DNA of 64,000 nt from AC-32 sp963746155. GTDB taxonomy: Bacteria > Actinomycetota > Thermoleophilia > Gaiellales > Gaiellaceae. Below the pieces are notes generated by a model. It made no database searches. It saw nothing but the letters and a program-made list of their open reading frames with translations, and had not been told where the DNA came from. Position numbers and translations under genes: made by a program. The stretch lies in contig CAVVAB010000009.1 of the NCBI GenBank assembly GCA_963746155.1, positions 492,456-556,455 of the forward strand. The letters are read 5' to 3'. The stretch's first letter is position 1, and each line of letters starts with the position of its first letter. Below are positions 1 through 8,001 of this stretch, piece by piece.

Positions 1-2
1 CG

Positions 3-1361
3 ATCTGGGATCGCGTGATCCGCAAGGAGCGCAAGGGCGAGTACCTCGGCTCCACCGTGCAGGTGATCCCGCACATCACGAACGAGATCAAGGAGCGGAT
101 CCGGAGCGCGACCGAGGCGAGCGACTGCGACGTGGTCGTGACCGAGATCGGCGGGACGGTTGGCGACATCGAGTCGCTGCCGTTCCTCGAGGCCATCCGC
201 CAGTTCCGCCGCGAAGCGGGCCCGGAGAACGTCTGCTACGTCCACGTCACGCTCGTCCCGTTCATCGACACCGCCGGCGAGCTGAAGACGAAGCCGACGC
301 AGCACTCGGTCAACGAGTTGCGCCGCATCGGCGTCCACCCGGACGTGATCGTGGCGCGCTCCCGCGACGCGATCTCGTCGGAGATCCGCGACAAGATCGC
401 GCTCTTCGCCGATCTCGACCCCGCGGCCGTCGTCGCGAACCGCGACGTCTCCGACCTGTACCTCGTCCCGTCAGCGCTCCAGGAGGAGGGCTTCGACACC
501 CTCGTCTGCGAGAAGCTCGGCCTGCCTGCGGGCGAGGTGGACCTCGGCGAGTGGCTCGACCTGACCGAGCGCATCCGCGCCCGGCGCGACGGCGAGGTCG
601 AGATCGCGCTCGTCGGCAAGTACGTGAAGCTGCGCGACGCCTACCTCTCGGTGCACGAGGCGCTGCGCCACGCGGGCGTCCACCACGGCTGCACGGTCAA
701 CGTGCGCTGGTTCGACGCCGAAGGGATGTCGCTCGAGGAGGCGCAGGCCGAGCTCGAGCAAGTGGACGGCGTCCTCGTCCCCGGCGGGTTCGGCTCGCGC
801 GGCTGGGAAGGGAAGATCCTCGCGTGCCGCGTCGCCCGCGAGCACGAAATCCCGTATCTGGGAATCTGCCTCGGGATGCACGTCGCCGTCTCCGAGTACG
901 CGCGGCACGTCGTCGGGCTCGACGGCGCCAACTCGACGGAGATGGACCCCGAGACGCCGTATCCGGTGATCGACCTCCTGCCCGAGCAGAAGGAGATCGA
1001 GGACCTCGGCGGCACGATGCGGCTCGGCGCACAGGCGGTCGAGCTGGCCGAGGACACGCGCGCGCTCGCCGCCTACGGGGAGCTCGTCATCCACGAGCGG
1101 CACCGACACCGCTACGAGGTCAACAACCACTTCCGGCAGATGCTGGTCGACGCGGGGCTGATCGTGTCCGGGACGTTTCAGGAGGGCCGTCTCGTCGAGA
1201 TCGTCGAGCTCGCGGATCACCCGTGGTTCGTCGCGAGCCAGTTCCACCCCGAGTTCAAGTCGCGGCCCACGCGACCCGCCCCGCTGTTCCGCGAGTTCGT
1301 CGGCGCGGCCTTCGCGCGCTCCCGCGAGCGCACGGGCGCCGCGATCAGCGCCGCGAGTTAG
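3..1361 (+). CDS. pyrG: CTP synthase (5'-truncated by window edge)
   Basis: CTP synthase makes CTP from UTP, ATP and glutamine in the cytoplasm. The reading frame is open from base 3, and the visible part (about 450 residues) starts inside the synthase domain (VIRKERKGEYLG..VQVIPHITNEI). About 90-100 N-terminal residues of the usual 535-550 are missing because the window starts here, so the GTG at 15 is not the real start. The C-terminal class I glutamine amidotransferase domain has the nucleophile Cys in GICLGMH (codon 867-869; the family more often has GICLGMQ) and the His/Glu pair in QFHPEF. It is followed by a duplicated promoter segment and the M20 peptidase. Identification is secure. 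Confidence 0.97.
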   Translation: MWDRVIRKERKGEYLGSTVQVIPHITNEIKERIRSATEASDCDVVVTEIGGTVGDIESLPFLEAIRQFRREAGPENVCYVHVTLVPFIDTAGELKTKPTQHSVNELRRIGVHPDVIVARSRDAISSEIRDKIALFADLDPAAVVANRDVSDLYLVPSALQEEGFDTLVCEKLGLPAGEVDLGEWLDLTERIRARRDGEVEIALVGKYVKLRDAYLSVHEALRHAGVHHGCTVNVRWFDAEGMSLEEAQAELEQVDGVLVPGGFGSRGWEGKILACRVAREHEIPYLGICLGMHVAVSEYARHVVGLDGANSTEMDPETPYPVIDLLPEQKEIEDLGGTMRLGAQAVELAEDTRALAAYGELVIHERHRHRYEVNNHFRQMLVDAGLIVSGTFQEGRLVEIVELADHPWFVASQFHPEFKSRPTRPAPLFREFVGAAFARSRERTGAAISAAS

Positions 1362-1364
1362 CCC

Positions 1365-1395
1365 TAGAATCGCGGCGGTGAGACCGGGCTGGGCA
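1365..1395 (+). repeat. Direct repeat, copy A (ghost promoter and start)
   Basis: About 30 bp holding a TAGAAT hexamer (1365-1370) and GTGAGACC (from 1378), nearly repeated at 1459-1488, where it forms the real promoter and first codons of the M20 peptidase gene. Copy A opens a short dead-end frame (VRPGWAPRH..) that runs into the hairpin element and stops at a TAG about 27 codons on. Confidence 0.7.
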
Positions 1396-1398
1396 CCA

Positions 1399-1455
1399 AG
1401 GCATCGCTTGCGATGCCGACCGGGAGGGCCGTGCCGGCTTTGCCGGTGTGGCCGT
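1399..1455 (+). repeat. Two-hairpin dispersed element, copy 1
   Basis: Hairpin 1 has arms GGCATCG (1400-1406) and CGATGCC (1411-1417) around loop CTTG. Hairpin 2 has 12-base arms at 1427-1438 and 1442-1453 around loop TTT, fully paired if three G-U pairs are allowed. The element sits between the two copies of the peptidase promoter. Copies 2 and 3 are at 40861-40916 and 41571-41623 and copy 4, inverted, at 42041-42098. Function is unknown; it could act as an RNA structure, a terminator or a small mobile repeat. Confidence 0.75.
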
Positions 1456-1458
1456 CTT

Positions 1459-1464
1459 TAGAAT
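1459..1464 (+). promoter_or_regulatory. -10 element of M20 peptidase gene (leaderless)
   Basis: TAGAAT lies six bases before the GTG start at 1471, so transcription should begin at or next to the start codon. No Shine-Dalgarno sequence is present. Confidence 0.6.
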
Positions 1465-1470
1465 CGCCCG

Positions 1471-2610
1471 GTGAGACCTGGCTGGGCATCGGATGTGCTC
1501 TCGCTGTTCCTCGACCTGGCGGCGCTGCCGAGCCCGCCGGGCGAGGAGCGGGCGGTGGCCGACCGCGTGCTCGACTACCTGGGCGCGATCGGGCTCGAGG
1601 CCGACGAGGACGACGCGGGCGCGCGCATCGGGTCGACGATCGGCAACCTCTTCGCGCGGATCCCTCCGAACGGCGCGTCCGGCACGCCGATCTTCCTCTG
1701 CGCGCATCTCGACACGGTCCCGCTGGAAGGGCCGGTCGAGCCCGTTGTCGGCGACGACGCCTTCGTCCGAAACGCGGGCGGGACGATCCTCGGCGCCGAC
1801 AACAAGTCGGCGGTCGCGGCGATGCTCGAGGCGACGGCGCGGCTGCTGGAGGACGGCCGCCCGCACGCGGGCGTCGAGCTGCTCTTCACGCCGATGGAGG
1901 AGGTCGGGCTCTGCGGCGCCGAGGCCTTCGACGAGCAGCGGCTGGAGTCGCGTGCCGGCTACGTCTACGACCATGCTGGGCCGATCGGCGAGGTGATCCT
2001 CGGCGCCCCGTACCAGACCAAGATGGAGGTCGCGTTCCACGGCCGGGCCGCGCACGCGGGGATGTTCCCAGAGGAGGGCCGCTCGGCGATCGCCGCAGCT
2101 TCCCGCGCGATCGCAGACCTCCGGCTCGGCCGGCTCGACGACGAGACGACCGCGAACGTCGGCCTGATCCAGGGCGGGACAGCGCGCAACGTCGTCCCCG
2201 AGCACTGCACGTTCTCCGCGGAGGCCCGGAGCCACGACGAGGGCAAGCTGGCGGAGCTCGTCCAGGAGATGCTCGAGACGATCACATTTGCCGCGAGCCT
2301 CGGCGAGTGTGAGGTCGAGACGACGGTCGAGGGCGCCTCGCCCGGCTACCGCTTCCGCCGCGACGACCTGCCCGTTCGGCTCGCGGCGACCGCTCTCGAG
2401 CGGACGGGCCTGGAGCCGAGCTTCATCCTCTCGGGCGGCGGCGCGGACGCGAACGTCTTCAACCAGCGCGGCCTCGAATGCCTGAACCTCGCGAACGGGA
2501 TGACGGACATCCACACGCCGGACGAGCGGATCGCGGTGGACGACCTCGAGACGATGGTCGACGTCACGCTCGCCCTCGTCGACGCCGCGGCCGCGGAACC
2601 GGCGGAGTGA
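1471..2610 (+). CDS. M20-family metallopeptidase, PepT-like
   Basis: Predicted cytoplasmic zinc aminopeptidase or amidohydrolase of the M20/M25/M40 family (379 aa, normal length). Metal-site motifs are visible in order: AHLDT near residue 78, GADNKS near 110, the general-base pair PMEEVG near 137, then YDHAGP, and DIHTPDE near the C terminus. The central lid domain begins near KMEVAFHGRAAHAG. It resembles tripeptidase T-like proteins more than succinyl-diaminopimelate desuccinylase, but the substrate cannot be read from sequence. The GTG start is set by the TAGAAT six bases upstream. The DUF3866 gene starts 8 bases after its stop, so the two are probably co-transcribed. Confidence 0.88.
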   Translation: MRPGWASDVLSLFLDLAALPSPPGEERAVADRVLDYLGAIGLEADEDDAGARIGSTIGNLFARIPPNGASGTPIFLCAHLDTVPLEGPVEPVVGDDAFVRNAGGTILGADNKSAVAAMLEATARLLEDGRPHAGVELLFTPMEEVGLCGAEAFDEQRLESRAGYVYDHAGPIGEVILGAPYQTKMEVAFHGRAAHAGMFPEEGRSAIAAASRAIADLRLGRLDDETTANVGLIQGGTARNVVPEHCTFSAEARSHDEGKLAELVQEMLETITFAASLGECEVETTVEGASPGYRFRRDDLPVRLAATALERTGLEPSFILSGGGADANVFNQRGLECLNLANGMTDIHTPDERIAVDDLETMVDVTLALVDAAAAEPAE

Positions 2611-2617
2611 GCGCGGC

Positions 2618-3604
2618 GTGCCGCTGAGCCTGCGGCGCGGGAAGGTGACCGCGATCGTCGAGGAGCACGAAGGGCTCGTCCGGCTGGAGGTGGACGGGGC
2701 TCCCTGTGTCGCGTATCCGGGGCTGACAGGGCCGGTCGAGGTCGGCGACGAGGTGCTCGTCAACGTCCAGGCCCGCGAGCTCGACCTCGGCTCGGGCGGC
2801 TTCGACGTGCTGCACGCGAACCTGACGCGCGGGCTCGACCTCGCCGCGGCCGAGGGCGCTCACGTCATGAAGCTGCCCTACACGTCCCTTCAGGCGGCGG
2901 TCTTACACGCCGAGGAGAGCGGCCCGCTCGCCGACGACCTCGGCGGGATGCCCGTCGTCTGCTGCTCCCTGCACAGCCAGCTCGCGCCCGCGTGCGCCGG
3001 CCTGGGGAGCGACCTGCGTGTGGCGTACGTCCAGACGCCGGGCGGGGCGCTGCCGCTTCCGCTGTCAGATGCCGTGCGCGCGCTCCGGGAGCGGGGACTG
3101 ATCGTGACGACGATCTCGGCCGGGGCATGCTTCGGCGGCGAGGTGGAGAGCGTCGGCGTCGCGTCGGCCCTGGCGTGGGCGGCGGAGGGCCACGACGCGG
3201 TCGTGTGCGCGATCGGCCCGGGGATCGTCGGAACTGGGTCGCGTCTCGGGCACGGCGGGCTTGCAGCGGCCGAAGCGGTGAACGCGGCGGCGGCGCTCGG
3301 CGGCTCGCCCGTCGTGGCCGCGCGGGTCTCGAGCGCCGACGAGCGCGAGCGTCACCGCGGCGTCTCCCACCACACGCAGAGCGTGCTCGCGCTCTGCGCC
3401 GGTGGCTTCACCGTCGCGTGGCCGGCCGGACTGGGGGCGCCGGACTGGGTCGAGCCGCGTGAGGAAGTGGATGTCGACGGCTGGGAGGACGCCTGCGCCG
3501 GCCTGCCGCTCTCTCATATGGGACGCGGGCCTGACCAGGAGCCGTGGTTCTTCGCCGCCGCGTTCGCGGCCGGCCGCCTTGCGCGCCGGAAGGTGGCCGC
3601 GTGA
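2618..3604 (+). CDS. DUF3866 family protein
   Basis: Protein of 328 aa matching my recollection of the actinobacterial DUF3866 family: an N-terminal beta-rich part (RRGKVTAIVEEHEGLVRLEV), then the Leu/Gly-rich core with LPYTSLQ, CCSLHSQLAP, AGACFGGEVESV and AIGPGIVGTGSRLGHGG. No signal peptide or catalytic motif is recognised. The GTG start follows the peptidase stop by 7 bases, and its stop codon overlaps the ATG of the aldo/keto reductase. Function is unknown; the context suggests membership of a small housekeeping operon. Confidence 0.8.
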   Translation: MPLSLRRGKVTAIVEEHEGLVRLEVDGAPCVAYPGLTGPVEVGDEVLVNVQARELDLGSGGFDVLHANLTRGLDLAAAEGAHVMKLPYTSLQAAVLHAEESGPLADDLGGMPVVCCSLHSQLAPACAGLGSDLRVAYVQTPGGALPLPLSDAVRALRERGLIVTTISAGACFGGEVESVGVASALAWAAEGHDAVVCAIGPGIVGTGSRLGHGGLAAAEAVNAAAALGGSPVVAARVSSADERERHRGVSHHTQSVLALCAGGFTVAWPAGLGAPDWVEPREEVDVDGWEDACAGLPLSHMGRGPDQEPWFFAAAFAAGRLARRKVAA

Positions 3605-4380
3605 TGGAAGAGCGCCGCCTCGGGCCCGTGGTCGGCCTCGGCACCTGGAACACCTTCGGCGGCGACGCCAAGCTCGCGGGCGACGTCGTCGGCGCGGCGC
3701 TCGAATCCGGGACCCGGGTTGTCGACACGTCGCCGATGTACCGGGAGGCCGAGCCGTCGCTCGCGGCCGCTCTGGAGGGCCGCCGCGAGGAGGCGGAGGT
3801 GGCCACGAAGATCTGGTCGCCGGGAGTCGAGGACGGGCTGCGCCACTTCCGGCGGCAAATCGAGTGGTTCGGCCACATCGAGGTCGAGCAGGTGCACAAC
3901 CTCGTCTCGTGGCGCGAGCACCTGCCGTGGCTCGAGCGCGAGCGCGGGGAGGGGAGGATCGGCCGGATCGGCGTCACGCACTGGGATGCATCTGCCTTCG
4001 GCGAGCTGGAGGCCGCGTTGCGGACGGGGCGCTTCCAGACGCTGCAGGTGCCGCTCAACCCGCGCGAGCGCGAGGGCGAGGCGCGGCTGCTGCCCGTCGC
4101 GGAGGAGCTCGGAATCGCCGTGATCGTCATGCGCCCGCTCGGCCAGGGAGCGCTGCTCCACGACACGCCGACGGCGGCGGAGCTCGAGCCGCTGCGCGGT
4201 GCCGGGATCACGACCTGGCCGCAGGCGCTGCTGAAGTGGGCGCTCTCGGATCCACGCGTGGACCTGGTCATCCCTGCGACGCGAGATCCGGAGCACGCTC
4301 GCATGAATGCAATTGCGGGGACGCCGCCCTGGCTCGACCCGGACGAGCGCGCGCTCGTGGAGCGCCTGGCCGGCGCCTAG
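3604..4380 (+). CDS. Aldo/keto reductase
   Basis: Predicted NAD(P)H-dependent oxidoreductase with an AKR TIM-barrel fold (258 aa, slightly short for the family). The catalytic tetrad is visible: Asp41 and Tyr46 (VVDTSPMYREAE), Lys69 (EVATKIW) and His98 (EQVHNL). The ATG at 3604 overlaps the DUF3866 stop (TGATG), which decides the start over the longer open frame from 3544. The substrate is unknown. It is the last intact gene of this group before a stretch of broken genes. Confidence 0.87.
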   Translation: MEERRLGPVVGLGTWNTFGGDAKLAGDVVGAALESGTRVVDTSPMYREAEPSLAAALEGRREEAEVATKIWSPGVEDGLRHFRRQIEWFGHIEVEQVHNLVSWREHLPWLERERGEGRIGRIGVTHWDASAFGELEAALRTGRFQTLQVPLNPREREGEARLLPVAEELGIAVIVMRPLGQGALLHDTPTAAELEPLRGAGITTWPQALLKWALSDPRVDLVIPATRDPEHARMNAIAGTPPWLDPDERALVERLAGA

Positions 4381-4384
4381 GTCG

Positions 4385-4906
4385 ATGCCGAGACTTTCGT
4401 GGCTGGCGGTTGGCGGTCTGCTACTGGGGCGGGGCGAGCGCGGCGAATGATCGACGCCCACCGGTCATCGCCGTCAACACGCAAACGGGCGTGTTCGTGA
4501 CCCGCGATGCCCGGTCTTGGCGCGACGTAACCCCGAAGCGGGTTCTCCTGTGTGGCCCACCCATGTTTCCGGTCGAGGAAGTCCAGGCCGATCTTCGCGC
4601 CCGCGGCGCACGATCCGTCTACACGACGCCCGGTACAGGGATCTGCCTCCAAGCCAGCTCCTCAGCGCGCCGGCGATGGGCGTAGCGTGGGTGAGCGCGC
4701 CGAGCCCGTGGCCGATCCTGTACGTGACGCGCGACGGAGGTCGCCATTGGGCGCATCACGCGCTTCGCGTCCGTGGCGCTGCAAGGCTCTGGAACGTCGC
4801 CGCGCTGGACGGGGAGACGGCGATTGTCCAGACGGACGTCCTGGGCCACTCGCTCACGTTCGTCACGCATGACGCTGGACGGACGTGGGACCAAGTGCCG
4901 GCCTAG
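4385..4906 (+). pseudogene. Broken BNR/Asp-box repeat protein
   Basis: Remnant of an exported beta-propeller protein split over several frames. A hydrophobic N-terminus (MPRLSWLAVGGLLLG) starts at 4385 but stops about 21 codons on. The next frame carries TGVFVTRDARSWRDVTP, and a third carries LYVTRDGGRHWAHHAL and FVTHDAGRTWDQVPA up to the stop at 4906. The three V-T-(R/H)-D-(A/G)-(G)-R-x-W motifs are typical Asp-box (BNR) repeats. At least two frameshifts separate the pieces. It sits between an intact aldo/keto reductase and another pseudogene, so real decay is likelier here than a sequence error. Confidence 0.6.
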
Positions 4907-4912
4907 CTCTCC

Positions 4913-5440
4913 TCAGGCGCGCAGGACGGCGAGCTCGATGATCGGCCCGCCGCCCTCGGGGCCTCGACCTCCCATTCGAGCTCCGGTTCGAGCCCGAACG
5001 AGCGGGCCTTTGCCCGAACCGGGTCGGTCGGCACCGAGCTTCGCGGGCTCCCGTAGCCGCAGAGGATCAGGCGGCCGCGCGGCGCGACGGCGTCTTGAAG
5101 AAGCCGCTCGACGAGGACGCGCTGTCGCTCGTCCGGGACTTAGACCAGCTCGGTGCGAACGAAGTCGAACCGCGCGGCGGCGCCCAGGTGAGCGCGTTGC
5201 CGACGAAGATCCGGTCGGCCCGGTCAGGCAGCCGCGCGCGGGCGAGCTCCGCCAGGGCCGGCACGAGCTCGAGCCCGTACGGTTTGATTCGGTGCGGGGT
5301 CCAGCCGGCGAGGCACTCGAGCAAGATGACTGCTGGCGCAGCCGATGTCGAACGCTCCAGTGCCGCCTCTCCGTGTTGCTCGCCGCCGGAGCTCCTTGTG
5401 TCTCTGTAGTTCGGTTCGCCCGGCCTCCTCCCCAAGGCGA
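4913..5440 (-). pseudogene. Broken class I SAM-dependent methyltransferase
   Basis: Pieces of one methyltransferase lie in different minus-strand frames: an N-terminal bit with DIGCASSH, then LLECLAGWTPHRIKPYGLEL and ADRIFVGNALTWAPP, then FVRTEL followed by a stop codon (near 5140), then ERQRVLVERLLQD and GRLILCGYGSPRS, ending IIELAVLRA at the TGA at 4913-4915. Frameshifts plus the in-frame stop rule out a working enzyme. The upstream end runs into a 34-bp repeat shared with 36892-36925. The substrate is unknown. Confidence 0.65.
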
Positions 5441-5490
5441 TCGTATCCAGGAAGTCCGCACGAATGTGTGACGGGACCGTGACGAATGTG
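5412..5490 (-). repeat. Dispersed repeat, copy 1
   Basis: Bases 5412-5445 match 36892-36925 at 33 of 34 positions, and the similarity continues weakly to about 5487 (CGTGACGAAT). Read on the minus strand it contains TACGATCGCC and the frame YDRLGEEAGRT that leads into the broken methyltransferase. It may be the promoter and 5' end of an ancestral gene family, or a mobile segment. It lies about 60 bp upstream of ald. Confidence 0.6.
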
Positions 5491-5536
5491 CAACTCCGCG
5501 ACTCCTGACCGAACGGTGCGAAACCTCCGCGCAAGC

Positions 5537-5542
5537 TAGGGT
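5537..5542 (+). promoter_or_regulatory. -10 element of ald
   Basis: TAGGGT lies nine bases before the ATG at 5552 with no Shine-Dalgarno sequence between, which predicts a leaderless or nearly leaderless transcript. Confidence 0.5.
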
Positions 5543-5551
5543 TTCTCGCCC

Positions 5552-6676
5552 ATGAAGGTCGGCGTCGTCAAGGAGATCAAGGCGGACGAATATCGGGTCG
5601 CGCTCACCCCGGCGGGGGCACGCGAGCTGGTTCAGCGTGGCCACGAGGTGCTCGTCGAGACCAGCGCGGGCGAGGGCAGTTCCTTCGCCGACGACACCTA
5701 CGAGGCCGTGGGCGCGAGGACAGCGCCCGTCGACGAGGTCTGGGCCGAGGCCGACCTGCTTCTGAAGGTCAAGGAGCCGCTTCCCTCCGAGTACGCGCTG
5801 CTGCGGCCGGAGCTCGTCCTCTTCACCTATCTCCACCTCGCCGCGAGCGAGGAGCTGACCCGCGCGCTCGCCGACAGTGGCGCCGCGTGCGTCGCCTATG
5901 AGACGGTCGAAACGGACGACCGCGCGCTGCCCCTGCTCGCGCCGATGAGCGAGATCGCGGGCCGGCTCGCCGCCCAGGCGGGCGCGTACTTCCTCGAGAA
6001 GCCTCTCGGCGGCCGCGGCCTGCTGCTCGGCGGGGTCCCCGGCGTCGCGCCGGGCCGCGTGCTCGTCGTCGGCGGCGGCATCGTCGGCTACAACGCGGCC
6101 GTGATCGCGCTCGGTCTTGGTGCGAGCGTGACCATCCTCGAGCGCTCGATCGACCGCATGCGGCACCTGGACGACATCCTGTCGGGCCGCGTCAGCCTCA
6201 TCATGTCGTCGACCCTCCAGATCGAGGAGTCGATCGTCGAGGCGGACGTCGTGATCGGTGCCGTGCTGATCCCCGGCGCGGTCGCTCCCAGGCTGGTGAC
6301 GCGCGAGATGGTCACCGCGATGAAGGACGGCGCCGTCCTGTGTGATGTCGCAATCGACCAGGGCGGCTGCGCCGAGACCTCACGTCCGACCACGCACAGC
6401 GAGCCCGTCTACGTCGTGGACGGGGTGACGCACTACTGCGTCGCGAACATGCCCGGCGCCGTTCCGATCACGTCGACCAAGGCGCTCACCAATGTCACGC
6501 TTCCGTACGTCGAGGCGATCGCCGCGCACGGGCTCGCCGAGGCGGTGGCGCGTGACCCGGCGCTGGCCCGGGGCGTGAACGTGCTCGACGGGAAGATCAC
6601 GTACGAAGCCGTCGCCGAGGCGCACGGCCTCGACTATCACCCGCTCGAGGACGTCCTGCCGCTCGCGCCGGTCTGA
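5552..6676 (+). CDS. ald: Alanine dehydrogenase
   Basis: NAD-dependent L-alanine dehydrogenase, which interconverts alanine with pyruvate and ammonia in the cytoplasm (374 aa, usual about 370). Visible features: the N-terminal KEIKADEYRVALTP signature, the catalytic Lys in LLKVKEP, the catalytic His in FTYLHLAAS, the Rossmann motif VLVVGGGIVGYNAA near residues 170-183, and the C-terminal DVAIDQGGCAETSRPTTHSEP block. Start by TAGGGT nine bases upstream. It stands alone between the pseudogene zone and a divergent small gene. Confidence 0.97.
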   Translation: MKVGVVKEIKADEYRVALTPAGARELVQRGHEVLVETSAGEGSSFADDTYEAVGARTAPVDEVWAEADLLLKVKEPLPSEYALLRPELVLFTYLHLAASEELTRALADSGAACVAYETVETDDRALPLLAPMSEIAGRLAAQAGAYFLEKPLGGRGLLLGGVPGVAPGRVLVVGGGIVGYNAAVIALGLGASVTILERSIDRMRHLDDILSGRVSLIMSSTLQIEESIVEADVVIGAVLIPGAVAPRLVTREMVTAMKDGAVLCDVAIDQGGCAETSRPTTHSEPVYVVDGVTHYCVANMPGAVPITSTKALTNVTLPYVEAIAAHGLAEAVARDPALARGVNVLDGKITYEAVAEAHGLDYHPLEDVLPLAPV

Positions 6677-6681
6677 AAGCG

Positions 6682-6816
6682 CTAGGTCGGGCTCTGGGTC
6701 TTGGCGCGCTTCGTCGGGCTGATCTTCACGACCGCCCAGGTGATGCAGGCCGCGAGCACGACCACGCAGATGCAGAAGACTGCGAGGAGGAAGAGTCCGA
6801 GGGTGCCGTCGACCAC
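6682..6816 (-). CDS. Small membrane protein (44 aa)
   Basis: A 44-residue protein with one transmembrane helix (LFLLAVFCICVVVLAACITW) followed by VVKISP and a basic tail (TKRAKTQ). The GTG start at 6814-6816 has TATTCT exactly six bases upstream on the minus strand, inside the same 9-bp core that provides the -10 of deoB on the other strand. That promoter symmetry and the clean helix-plus-tail design are the support. It converges on ald, whose stop is 5 bp away. Function unknown. Confidence 0.65.
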   Translation of the reverse strand: MVDGTLGLFLLAVFCICVVVLAACITWAVVKISPTKRAKTQSPT

Positions 6817-6820
6817 CGAC

Positions 6821-6829
6821 CTAGAATAG
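6821..6829. promoter_or_regulatory. Shared bidirectional -10 core, small membrane gene / deoB
   Basis: CTAGAATAG gives TAGAAT (6822-6827) six bases before the deoB GTG at 6834 and, on the minus strand, TATTCT (6828-6823) six bases before the GTG of the 44-aa gene at 6816. The two start codons are 17 bp apart. One RNA polymerase would exclude the other. Confidence 0.65.
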
Positions 6830-6833
6830 CGCC

Positions 6834-8001
6834 GTGCCACGCGCTTGCGTGATCGTGCTGGACGCCGTTGGCGCGGGAGCGCTACCGGATGCTGCCGCGT
6901 ACGGAGACGAGGGGTCGGACACGCTCGGCAACGTCGCGAAGGCAGTCGGCGGGCTTGACCTCCCGAATCTCGAAGCGCTCGGCCTCGGCAATGTCGAGCC
7001 GCTCGAAGGATGTCCGCCCCAACCCGGCGCGCCGGCGGTCGCGGGGCGGCTGATCGAGCGCTCGAAGGGCAAGGACACGACCGCGGGGCACTGGGAGCTG
7101 ATGGGGATCGTCACTCCGACGGCCGTTCCCGACCTACCCGCAGGGGTTCCCGCACGACGTGATCGACCCGTTCATGCACCGCACCGGCCGCGGCGTGCTC
7201 GGCAACAGGCCGGCCTCGGGCACCGAGATCATCCAGGAGCTCGGCGAGGAGCACCAGCGCACGGGGAAGTGGATCGTCTACACCTCGGCCGACTCCGTCT
7301 TCCAGATCGCCGCCCACGAGGAGACGATCCCGCTCGAGGAGCTCTACGAGGCCTGCCGGGCCGCCCGCGAGATCCTGACCGGCAAGCATGCGGTCGGGCG
7401 AGTGATCGCGCGGCCGTTCACCGGCGAGCCCGGGGCGTACGAGCGGACTCCGAATCGCCACGACTTCTCGCTCGAGCCGCGCCGGCCGAACTACCTGACA
7501 CGCGTGCGCGAGGCCGGCAAGGAGGTGCACGGCGTCGGGAAGATCGGCGACATCTTCGCCGGCTGCGACATCGACGAGTCGCATCCGACGAAATCCAACG
7601 TCGAGGGCATCCAGCAGACGGAGACGCTCCTGCGCGAGCTCGACGACGGCTTGGTGTTCACCAATCTCGTCGAGACCGACATGCTCTGGGGCCACCGCAA
7701 CGACCCGGTCAACTTCCACCGCTGCCTGCAGGACTTCGACCGCCGGTTGCCGGACCTGCTCGACGCGCTTCAGCCACAGGACCTCCTGGTCCTCACCTCG
7801 GACCACGGTTGCGATCCCACGACGCCGTCGACCGACCACTCGCGCGAGCATGCGCTCCTGCTCGTCTACGTCCAGGGGCGCAACGCGGCCGGCCGGATCC
7901 ACGAGGGCGAGTTCGCCGATGTCGGCGCGAGCGTCAACGTGTGGCTCGGCGGGAAGTCGCCGGGCCGGTCGCTGCCGGGCCAGCCGATCGTCGAGCCGTG
8001 A
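6834..8001 (+). CDS. deoB: Phosphopentomutase (frameshifted in this sequence)
   Basis: DeoB interconverts ribose/deoxyribose 1- and 5-phosphates in nucleoside salvage. The first frame (6834 to about 7130) gives VIVLDAVGAGALPDA and KGKDTTAGHWELMG. The rest (from about 7132 to the stop at 8001) continues as TYPQGFPHDVIDPF, GKIGDIFAG, LVETDMLWGHRND, LTSDHGCDPTTPSTDHSREH in the +1 frame. Removing one base near 7131 restores a normal 388-aa enzyme with all metal ligands (Asp in LDAVG, Thr in DTTAGH, Asp/His in SDHGCDP and DHSREH). Everything else is intact, so a base-calling error is likelier than decay. It overlaps the methyltransferase start (GTGA) and lies in a nucleoside-salvage operon with the phosphorylase. 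Confidence 0.9.

Noticed and set aside
4913..6166. 417-codon minus-strand open frame covering part of ald and the methyltransferase remnant
   Set aside because: Most of it is antisense to ald; only the final 90 or so codons belong to the broken methyltransferase.
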